Positions 56,293-64,000 of a stretch of DNA of 64,000 nucleotides are shown piece by piece. The stretch is from positions 372,001 to 436,000 of the forward strand of contig NZ_LFBU01000001.1 of NCBI RefSeq assembly GCF_001045555.1, written 5' to 3'. The DNA is from Marinobacter subterrani (lineage in GTDB: Bacteria; Pseudomonadota; Gammaproteobacteria; Pseudomonadales; Oleiphilaceae). The notes beneath the pieces are model-generated. The model was not told where the DNA came from. It was given only the letters and a program-made list of their open reading frames with translations, and did not search any database. The position numbers and the translations under genes were made by a program. The stretch's first letter is position 1. Each line of letters opens with the position of its first letter.

Positions 56293-57219
56293 TCAGGAAA
56301 TCGTCGCGAACACCCGGGTGCAGTTACGGCCCTGGTGTTTGGCGCGGTAGAGGGCTTCATCGGCCCGTGCCAGCCATTCCTGGGCGGTCTCTTTCGGCAG
56401 GAAGGTGGCTACCCCGCAGCTCGTCGTGACCCGAAGCTCTTTGCTACCGGCATCAACCTGGATCGCCATAATGGCCTCGCGAATCCGCTCGGCTACCTCC
56501 CTCGCATCCTGCTCGCCGGTAAGGGGCAGCAGAATGGCAAACTCCTCGCCGCCGAACCGGTAGACGCTGTCTGAGGTCCGCACTGCCTTCTCAAGCTCAG
56601 CCGCCGCGATCTGCAGGAGGTGGTCGCCGACTACATGCCCGTGGGTATCGTTAACCGTCTTGAAATGGTCCAGGTCGCACAGGATGAGGGAGTAGGGCTG
56701 GCCATGGCGCTCGGATAACTGGCTGGCACGCTGCAGGTCGTCATCCATTGCCCGCTTGTTGGGTATGCCCGTCAGTGAATCCGTCAGTGAAGCCTGTTCA
56801 ATGGCGATGAAACGGCAGGCATTGCGGATCGGACAGATGGCGGCACTGAGGATCATCTCGACGCCCTCGAGTTCCTGATCGGAGAACCGCTGCCGACGGT
56901 ACAGGCTCAGAGTTCCGTAATTGGCACCCTCAAGGCCCAGCCGGTATTCGCACCGGTGGGGGCCGCCCATGCCGGTGGCATAGACGAAATCCTGCTTGCC
57001 GATCCGGTGGCGGTAATTGAGGGTATCGAACGGCACGACCGAGCCCAGCTCATCGGCCAGGATCGCCAACTGCTGTTCCAGCGAAAGCGTGGTGGACAGG
57101 CGTCGAGTCAGCCTGGTGAGCACATCCGGGGTGTTGTTCCAATCCTGGTGAGCCTGACGTAGCGCCGCCAATTTTTGGGGCTGGGAGGCAGACTTCTGGA
57201 CTGACGGTATGTTCTTCAC
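56293..57219 (-). CDS. Diguanylate cyclase (GGDEF) with GAF-like sensor domain
   Basis: The 308-residue soluble protein has an N-terminal GAF-like domain (about 30-140; VPFDTLNYRH, GANYGTLSLYRRQRFSDQELEG) and a C-terminal GGDEF domain with SLTDSLTGIPNKRAMDDDL and FGGEEFAILLP, an active GGEEF site. It should make c-di-GMP. No EAL domain is present. The start is GTG 57219, supported by a GAGTGAG site. It is convergent with rluB (3-base gap, no terminator seen) and divergent from the GntR gene. Confidence 0.92.
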   Translation of the reverse strand: MKNIPSVQKSASQPQKLAALRQAHQDWNNTPDVLTRLTRRLSTTLSLEQQLAILADELGSVVPFDTLNYRHRIGKQDFVYATGMGGPHRCEYRLGLEGANYGTLSLYRRQRFSDQELEGVEMILSAAICPIRNACRFIAIEQASLTDSLTGIPNKRAMDDDLQRASQLSERHGQPYSLILCDLDHFKTVNDTHGHVVGDHLLQIAAAELEKAVRTSDSVYRFGGEEFAILLPLTGEQDAREVAERIREAIMAIQVDAGSKELRVTTSCGVATFLPKETAQEWLARADEALYRAKHQGRNCTRVFATIS

Positions 57220-57458
57220 TACGGCTCACTCTGTCGCATAACTTTACAGTGTTGTGGTCAGGAATTAGCAGTAAGCATGCCGAAAAATAGAAATCCATGT
57301 AAAACATATAGTAACGGCATTGTTCAAGACTTTAGCTCAACGTTTGAGGCTTCTCGAACGGCCCTTCGTCAATATACCGGCAGTGATTTGCCGCTGGCTG
57401 ACCAATGGCCCGGGAAAATGTCAGACAAGGGGATGGGGCGGCAGAATCCCTGTGGTAA

Positions 57459-57493
57459 ACTTCTGCGCTTATGATCGTGCCGTCTGCAGAAGT
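57459..57493 (+). promoter_or_regulatory. Inverted repeat flanking the gntR -10 element
   Basis: ACTTCTGC (57459-57466) and GCAGAAGT (57486-57493) are exact inverted copies, and a TATGAT at 57470-57475 lies between them, about 33 bases before the GntR start codon. The arrangement suits an operator by which the GntR-type protein controls its own promoter; the regulator is inferred from position. Confidence 0.5.
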
Positions 57494-57507
57494 GAGCGAC
57501 TAACGTT

Positions 57508-58191
57508 ATGAGGTTTCAGGCCCCGGAAAGTCTATCCGAACAAATTGCCCAGCATCTCGGGCAGCGGATTATCACGCGAGATCTCAGGCCCGGAGAGCGA
57601 ATTCAGGAGCTGAAGGTCGCAGGCGATCTCAACGTCAGCCGGGGGTCCGTGCGTGAGGCGCTGCTTATTCTGGAACGGCGCCACCTGATCGAGATATTCC
57701 CGCGCCGGGGGGCGGTGGTCTCAAGCCTGACCCCGGACACCGTCAATGGCCTGTACGATATCTACATTGATCTGCTCTGCATGCTGGGCCGCAAGGTACT
57801 TGAGCGCTGGTCCGGCAGTGAGCTTGGCGGCGTGATGGGGCAGGTTCGTGAATTGCAGGCGGTGATTGATGCGCTCAACGCCACCAGTGCCGACGCTGCC
57901 GAGCAGGTGATTGATGCCGGTTTCGGGGTGATGCGCTATGCCTACGGTCTGGTCGAAAACCCTTTCCTTGAGGAAACCCTCGAAAACTTCCGGCCGGCGA
58001 TCAGTCGAACCTATTTCGTCGCCCTCGACCACTTCCGGGACGAAATCGGCGAGACCGCGACGTTCTTCCGGCAACTGGCTGACGCCGCGATGAGTGACGA
58101 TGCCGAGCGCTTGCAGGCCGTTATCCAGGCGTTCGGTGAGCATCAACGGCAACAGGTACTGACCATCCTCCGGCAGGAGGAGAACGCCTGA
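57508..58191 (+). CDS. GntR family transcriptional regulator (FCD type)
   Basis: The 227-residue protein has the GntR winged helix at about residues 8-70 (SEQIAQHLGQRIITRDLRPG, then LNVSRGSVREALLILERRHL) and an all-helical C-terminal FCD ligand domain. The ligand is not clear. The gene ends one base before smc, so smc may be partly driven from its promoter. The same gntR-smc-zipA-ligA order is known in Pseudomonas, where the regulator also has no firm role. Confidence 0.92.
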   Translation: MRFQAPESLSEQIAQHLGQRIITRDLRPGERIQELKVAGDLNVSRGSVREALLILERRHLIEIFPRRGAVVSSLTPDTVNGLYDIYIDLLCMLGRKVLERWSGSELGGVMGQVRELQAVIDALNATSADAAEQVIDAGFGVMRYAYGLVENPFLEETLENFRPAISRTYFVALDHFRDEIGETATFFRQLADAAMSDDAERLQAVIQAFGEHQRQQVLTILRQEENA

Positions 58192-58192
58192 C

Positions 58193-61100
58193 ATGCGCCT
58201 GAAATCCATCAAGCTGTCCGGCTTCAAATCCTTTGTCGATCCGACGACAGTGCCATTCCCATCTAACATGACAGCCGTTGTCGGCCCCAACGGTTGTGGT
58301 AAATCGAACATTATCGATGCGGTACGCTGGGTGATGGGTGAAAGCTCGGCCAAGTACCTGCGCGGCGAGTCGATGACCGACGTTATCTTCAACGGTTCCA
58401 GCGCGCGCAAACCGGTGGGCCAGGCGTCCATTGAGCTGATATTCGATAACAGCGATGGCTCTGCGCCGGGGGAGTTTGTCCGGTTCAACGAGATTTCCGT
58501 TCGCCGCCGGGTGTCCCGGGAAGGCCAGTCGGAATATTTCCTGAACGGTTCCAAGTGCCGCCGCCGTGACATCACCGATCTGTTTCTCGGCACCGGTCTG
58601 GGGCCGCGCAGCTACGCCATCATCGAGCAGGGCATGATCTCCCGGCTGATTGAGGCAAAGCCCGAGGAACTTCGGATCTACATTGAAGAAGCCGCCGGCA
58701 TCTCCAAGTACAAGGAGCGGCGCCGGGAGACGGAAAACCGGATTCGCCGGACCCAGGAAAACCTGGAACGGCTGACCGACCTGCGCGAAGAACTGGGGCG
58801 CCAGCTTCAGCATCTGGAACGCCAGGCTGCCGCCGCGGAGAAGTACAAGGCCTACAAGCACGAAGAGCGCCAGAAGAAAGCGGAGCTGACCGTGCTTCGC
58901 TGGCAAACCCTCGATAACGACCTGCAGGCCTGGCTGGGCAAGATCCGCGACACCGAGCTTGAACTGGAAAAGTATCTGACCGAAAGGGTCAGTCTGGAAA
59001 CCTCACTGGAAGCTCTCCGGGACAGTCACCAGGACCGCACCGAGCACTTCAACCGCGCCCAGGCCCGCTATTACGAGGCTGGCGCCGATATTGCCCGTAT
59101 TGAACAGAGCCTCGAACACCAGCGGGAACGCAGCCGGCAGATGGCGACTGAGCTTGATCAGGCCCTGGCGAATCAGCGGGAACTGGCCCGGGAGCTGGAG
59201 CAGGACGAAGAGAAGCTGGCCGGTATCCAGGAAGAGCTGGACATGCTGGAGCCGGAGCAGGAAGCGCTGGCTGTTCGTTCGGAGGAATCCGGCGAGAAGC
59301 TGCAGCAGGCTGAAGACGCCATGAGCGACTGGCAGCACAACTGGGAGGACTTCAGTGCCCGTTCCTCGGACGCGCGCCGCCAGGCTGAACTGGCCCAGTC
59401 AAGAATTCGCTCCCTGGAGGATGCCATCGAGCAACTTCTGACTCGCCAGCGCAAACTCCAGGACGAGCAGTCGTTGCTGGAAGGCCAGATGGATCGTGCC
59501 GAGCTGGAAGATCTGCTGGAGCGGCAGGAAACCCTGGAACTGCAACGGGAAGAGGCCGCCGAACGCATTGCCGCGATCCAGGATGAGCTCTATGAAGCCC
59601 GCCAGAATCAGCGCGAAGCCGAGCAGGCTGTGTCTGAGGAGCGCCAGCGGGTCCAGAGCCTGAGGGCTTCGCTGGAGTCCCAGCAGGCGTTACTGGATGA
59701 GCAGATGGGAGGGCAGGACGATGCCCTGCAAACCTGGCTTGCCGATAATACCCTGAACGATATGCCCCGTGTCGCCGGCCAGTTACAGATTGAGGATGGC
59801 TGGGAGTTCGCGGTGGAGCAGGTGATCGGCCGGTTCACCCAGGGGGTGTGCCTGCCTGATATCGACCAGCTCTCACCGGCCATGAAAGACGCGCCAAGGG
59901 GCCTGGCTCTGGTTTCTTCCGAAGCGGCCGGCAGCGGTGTGAGCGCAGGGCTGGCGGCAAAAGTCTCCGGGGTTCCGGCGGTTGCGGCGTTGCTTCATGG
60001 TATCGATGCTGCCGAGACGCTTTCGGATGCCATGGGCCTGCGCTCCGGCCTGCAGGCAGGACAGAGCGTGATTACGCCGGAAGGCGTCTGGGTTGCCCGT
60101 GACTGGGTGCTGATGCCGGATTCCGACGCCGGGCAGGTGGGTGTGATTGAACGACAGAAGAAGGTCACGGAGCTTGCCGCCCAACTGGCCGACGCTGAAG
60201 AAGCGCTGGAAGCCGCCAGCGAACGACTGGACGGCTTGCAGGAGCGTGCCGAACGGTCTGAATCAGCGCGGGATGAGGCCCAGACCCGATTGAGCGAGGC
60301 CGACCGCGAACTCAGTACGCTGTCGTCGCGGGTGAGTGGGCTGCGCGCCCGGGCTGAGCAGATTGATGCCCGGCTTCAGCGAATCCGGGAAGACATCTCC
60401 GATGTTGCCGGGAGTCTTGAGGGCCAGCAGGACAGTCTGCAGGAGGCCCGGGAAGAGTGGCAGCAGGCTCTGGCGGCCTCGGAAGACAGCGACGAAGAAA
60501 AAGAGCGTCTTCTCGAACACCGCGACAGCCTGCGGGAAAACCTCGACCAGCTTCGCCAGGAGGCCCGGCACGATCGCGACCACGCCCATCAGTTGCAGTT
60601 GCAGCTTCAGTCACTGAACAGCCAGCGGGATGGTCTGCGGCAGACCATCGACCGCATGCAGATGCAAAAGGAGCGCATTGACGAGCGCCTGGAAATACTG
60701 CGCGAATCCCGGGAGAGTGCCGAGGAGCCGATAGAAGATCTGCAAATGCAGCTCGAGGGGCTGCTCGACCGGCGCCTGGCGGAAGAAGAAAAGCTCGGTG
60801 CCGCCCGTGATGCGCTGGAGGAGATTGACCGGGAAGTGCGGGAGAAAGAGCAGGGCCGGAGTGGTACCGAGCACCGAATCCAGGATGTCCGGGCTCGCCT
60901 CGAGGCGCTGAAAATGGAATCCCAGGCGCTGGAGATCCGCTCCGGTAACCATATCGACCAGCTCAGGGAGCTGGATGTGAAGCTGCAGGACATCCTGCCC
61001 CAGCTACCGGAGGGTGCCAACGAGAAAGAATGGGCGGAGGAGCTTGAGAGGATTGGCAACCGGATTCAGCGCCTCGGTGCCATCAACCTGGCGGCCATCG

Positions 61101-61687
61101 AGGAGTACCAGGTCCAGAGCGAGCGCAAAACCTATCTGGATTCCCAACACGAAGACCTGATGGAGGCCCTGGAAACCCTGGATAATGCCATCCGCAAGAT
61201 CGACCGGGAGACCCGCCAGCGCTTCAAGGAAACCTTTGACCAGGTTAACGGCGGCCTCCAGGCCCTGTTCCCGAAGGTCTTTGGCGGCGGTAACGCCTAT
61301 CTGGAGCTGACCGGGGAGGATCTGCTTGAAACCGGCGTGGCGATCATGGCACGGCCACCGGGCAAAAAGAACAGCACAATCCACCTGCTGTCCGGCGGCG
61401 AAAAGGCACTGACGGCCATCGCCCTTGTGTTCTCGATTTTCCAGCTCAATCCGGCGCCCTTCTGTATGCTGGACGAAGTCGACGCCCCGCTGGACGATGC
61501 CAACGTGGGCCGCTATGCGAATATGGTCAAAGAAATGTCGAAACAGGTCCAGTTCATCTACATTACTCATAACAAGATTGCCATGGAGATGGCTGACCAG
61601 CTGATGGGGGTGACCATGCATGAACCTGGTTGTTCACGGCTGGTCTCGGTCGACGTGGACGAAGCCGCAGCGCTTGCGGAAGCCTGA
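58193..61687 (+). CDS. smc: Chromosome partition protein Smc
   Basis: Smc forms the long arms of the condensin that folds and separates chromosomes. The 1164-residue product has the N-terminal Walker A (GPNGCGKSN, 31-39), a coiled coil from about 170, a hinge domain around 520-655 (LNDMPRVAGQLQIEDGWEFA onwards), the returning coiled coil, and the C-terminal signature LLSGGEKALTAIAL (about 1066) with Walker B CMLDEVDAPLDDAN. ScpA and ScpB are encoded nearby, so the full complex comes from this window. Confidence 0.97.
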   Translation: MRLKSIKLSGFKSFVDPTTVPFPSNMTAVVGPNGCGKSNIIDAVRWVMGESSAKYLRGESMTDVIFNGSSARKPVGQASIELIFDNSDGSAPGEFVRFNEISVRRRVSREGQSEYFLNGSKCRRRDITDLFLGTGLGPRSYAIIEQGMISRLIEAKPEELRIYIEEAAGISKYKERRRETENRIRRTQENLERLTDLREELGRQLQHLERQAAAAEKYKAYKHEERQKKAELTVLRWQTLDNDLQAWLGKIRDTELELEKYLTERVSLETSLEALRDSHQDRTEHFNRAQARYYEAGADIARIEQSLEHQRERSRQMATELDQALANQRELARELEQDEEKLAGIQEELDMLEPEQEALAVRSEESGEKLQQAEDAMSDWQHNWEDFSARSSDARRQAELAQSRIRSLEDAIEQLLTRQRKLQDEQSLLEGQMDRAELEDLLERQETLELQREEAAERIAAIQDELYEARQNQREAEQAVSEERQRVQSLRASLESQQALLDEQMGGQDDALQTWLADNTLNDMPRVAGQLQIEDGWEFAVEQVIGRFTQGVCLPDIDQLSPAMKDAPRGLALVSSEAAGSGVSAGLAAKVSGVPAVAALLHGIDAAETLSDAMGLRSGLQAGQSVITPEGVWVARDWVLMPDSDAGQVGVIERQKKVTELAAQLADAEEALEAASERLDGLQERAERSESARDEAQTRLSEADRELSTLSSRVSGLRARAEQIDARLQRIREDISDVAGSLEGQQDSLQEAREEWQQALAASEDSDEEKERLLEHRDSLRENLDQLRQEARHDRDHAHQLQLQLQSLNSQRDGLRQTIDRMQMQKERIDERLEILRESRESAEEPIEDLQMQLEGLLDRRLAEEEKLGAARDALEEIDREVREKEQGRSGTEHRIQDVRARLEALKMESQALEIRSGNHIDQLRELDVKLQDILPQLPEGANEKEWAEELERIGNRIQRLGAINLAAIEEYQVQSERKTYLDSQHEDLMEALETLDNAIRKIDRETRQRFKETFDQVNGGLQALFPKVFGGGNAYLELTGEDLLETGVAIMARPPGKKNSTIHLLSGGEKALTAIALVFSIFQLNPAPFCMLDEVDAPLDDANVGRYANMVKEMSKQVQFIYITHNKIAMEMADQLMGVTMHEPGCSRLVSVDVDEAAALAEA

Positions 61688-61816
61688 GGCTGCGCGCTGG
61701 CGATTAAGCAGGCAACCATGACAAAAACGCCATCTGGCCCGGGTGTGCGTTGTATTCATTACGGGCTTTTCTTAGAGTAGCAACGTTACGGGATCTGCCA
61801 ACAGGACAGCAGCACT

Positions 61817-62788
61817 ATGTCACTTAGGGAATGGTTAATTGCCATCGGTACCCTGGTTATCATCGGCATTATTATTGATGGCGTCCGCCGGGTCAGGCGC
61901 GCTCGCAAGGAATCCATGGAGATTTCGTCGGGCATGGGCGCGGACGACCTTGAGGATTCGCCGCTCGATGATGAATTTAATCCGGAGTTGCCAAATGGCG
62001 GCGCACGAAGCATTTCCCGGGATACCCTCGAAGAGCGTGGCTATGTGAAACGGGAAAAGTCCAGCCGGTTCGGCTTTCCCAAGCCCAAGCCAACCCGCCC
62101 GGTAATCGCCGATCGAACCGCATCCGTGCCGGGCGAGCAACAGCAGTCAGAGGAAGAATCGTTCGAGGCAGACCCGGATTACGGGATGTCCAGTCACGAG
62201 CCTTTCGAGGACGAGCCGGATTCGGGCTGGAGTGCCACCGACGATGCCGATCCGGTGCCGCCGACCGTCACCACGGAAGTGGAAGAAGACACGGCGCGAC
62301 GCGAACCACCCCGTCCGAACAATGGTCAGCCTTTGGCGGGAGCCAATCGACCCGAGGCCAGGGAAGTGGTTGTCATCAACGTGCTCGCCCGAAAAGACGA
62401 GGATTTCCAGGGAACGGCTCTGAAAAAACTGTTCGAGGCCTGCGGCCTGGAGCATGGTGATATGGACATTTACCACCGCCATGAGCAGTCAGACACCACC
62501 AGCCCCGTGCAGTTCAGCGTTGCCAATGCCGTTGAGCCCGGCACCTTCAAGCCGGGTGACATGCCGAGACTGACAACCCCGGGGATCAGCTTCTTCATGA
62601 GCATGCCGGGGCCATCCAATGCGCTGCAGGCGTTTGATTTCATGCTGGAAACCGCCCAGTGTGTGGTTCGGAACCTCGGCGGCGAACTGAAGGATGAGCG
62701 CCGGAGCGTGATGACTCCGCAGACCATCGAGCACTGCCGCCAGCGGATCCGGGAGTTTGAGCGCAAGCAACGTTCCCAGCGGAGCTGA
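61817..62788 (+). CDS. zipA: Cell division protein ZipA
   Basis: ZipA tethers FtsZ to the membrane at the start of division. The 323-residue product has the ZipA layout: an N-terminal membrane helix (REWLIAIGTLVIIGIIIDGV, residues 4-23), a basic patch, a long acidic, Pro-rich linker (about 40-180) and the C-terminal FtsZ-binding domain (about 185-318: VVVINVLARKDEDFQGTALK, GDMDIYHRHEQSDTT, GISFFMSMPGP). It lies between smc and ligA, its usual place. Confidence 0.95.
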   Translation: MSLREWLIAIGTLVIIGIIIDGVRRVRRARKESMEISSGMGADDLEDSPLDDEFNPELPNGGARSISRDTLEERGYVKREKSSRFGFPKPKPTRPVIADRTASVPGEQQQSEEESFEADPDYGMSSHEPFEDEPDSGWSATDDADPVPPTVTTEVEEDTARREPPRPNNGQPLAGANRPEAREVVVINVLARKDEDFQGTALKKLFEACGLEHGDMDIYHRHEQSDTTSPVQFSVANAVEPGTFKPGDMPRLTTPGISFFMSMPGPSNALQAFDFMLETAQCVVRNLGGELKDERRSVMTPQTIEHCRQRIREFERKQRSQRS

Positions 62789-62811
62789 ATCCTGGCGGAA
62801 AAGACTGAATG

Positions 62812-62839
62812 ATGCCCGGTTCGTTCCGGGCATTTTTTT
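62812..62839 (+). terminator. Terminator between zipA and ligA
   Basis: ATGCCCGG (62812-62819) pairs with CCGGGCAT (62826-62833) around TTCGTT and is followed by a run of T. A clear intrinsic terminator lies only 22 bases before ligA, so ligA needs its own promoter or readthrough. Confidence 0.85.
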
Positions 62840-62848
62840 GACAGATGA

Positions 62849-64000
<1,152 letters not shown>

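Noticed and set aside
57277..57511. Two short plus-strand frames (65 and 63 codons) before the GntR gene
   Set aside because: They overlap each other in different frames, lack ribosome-binding sites and run through the GntR promoter region.

Overview
The window is a gene-dense stretch (about 57% GC by eye) of a gammaproteobacterial chromosome. Gene content and order (yajC-secDF / suhB // trmJ-cysE-iscR-iscS // ndk-rlmN-pilF-rodZ-ispG-hisS-yfgM-bamB-der, fadBA-topA, gltA // sdhCDAB-sucAB-lpd-sucCD, trpS-scpAB-rluB, gntR-smc-zipA-ligA) follow the Pseudomonas/Marinobacter pattern. A marine Marinobacter-type organism is my best inference, but no single gene proves the genus. I see no prophage, insertion sequence, CRISPR array, defence island or other clear mobile block.

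Layout. Bases 1-3500: the end of tgt, then the Sec accessory genes yajC-secD-secF, closed by a strong bidirectional terminator. Bases 3.5-17.1 kb: suhB on the minus strand, then one long plus-strand series running from tRNA methylation (trmJ) and serine acetylation (cysE) through IscR/IscS, ndk, rlmN, the PilF lipoprotein, RodZ, IspG and HisS to the envelope proteins YfgM and BamB and the ribosome GTPase Der. Bases 17.1-23 kb: a minus-strand operon of a membrane GGDEF-EAL protein, ackA and pta. Bases 23-31.7 kb: small genes, with a 50-residue membrane protein behind a perfect FNR/ANR box, tRNA-Glu, an epimerase-like protein, a small CbiX chelatase, a DUF924 protein, an L,D-transpeptidase-like protein, tRNA-Gly, a MOSC protein, the ABC-F ATPase Uup with a coupled Cys-rich protein, a universal stress protein and an unknown exported protein. 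Bases 32-39.3 kb: fadBA, topA and a beta-hydroxyacid dehydrogenase. Bases 39.4-52.4 kb: a TCA-cycle block, with gltA divergent from sdhCDAB-sucAB-lpdA-sucCD. Bases 52.4-64 kb: trpS, condensin accessory genes scpAB, rluB, a diguanylate cyclase, a GntR regulator, smc, zipA and the first part of ligA.

Most of the window is housekeeping. Four points stand out. (1) The SuhB at its conserved locus has lost almost all inositol-monophosphatase metal ligands, so it looks like a pseudoenzyme kept for another role. (2) The isc operon is stripped to iscR-iscS; iscU-iscA-hscB-hscA-fdx are absent between iscS and ndk, and IscS lacks the C-terminal tail that docks IscU. (3) The 50-residue membrane protein sits behind a textbook class II FNR/ANR promoter and resembles the CcoM subunit of cbb3 oxidases. 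(4) A dual GGDEF-EAL protein lies in one apparent operon with ackA-pta, linking c-di-GMP and acetyl-phosphate metabolism.

Many promoters, terminators and palindromes were read by eye and are listed with confidence values. Start codons were chosen from ribosome-binding sites, overlaps and family N-termini.
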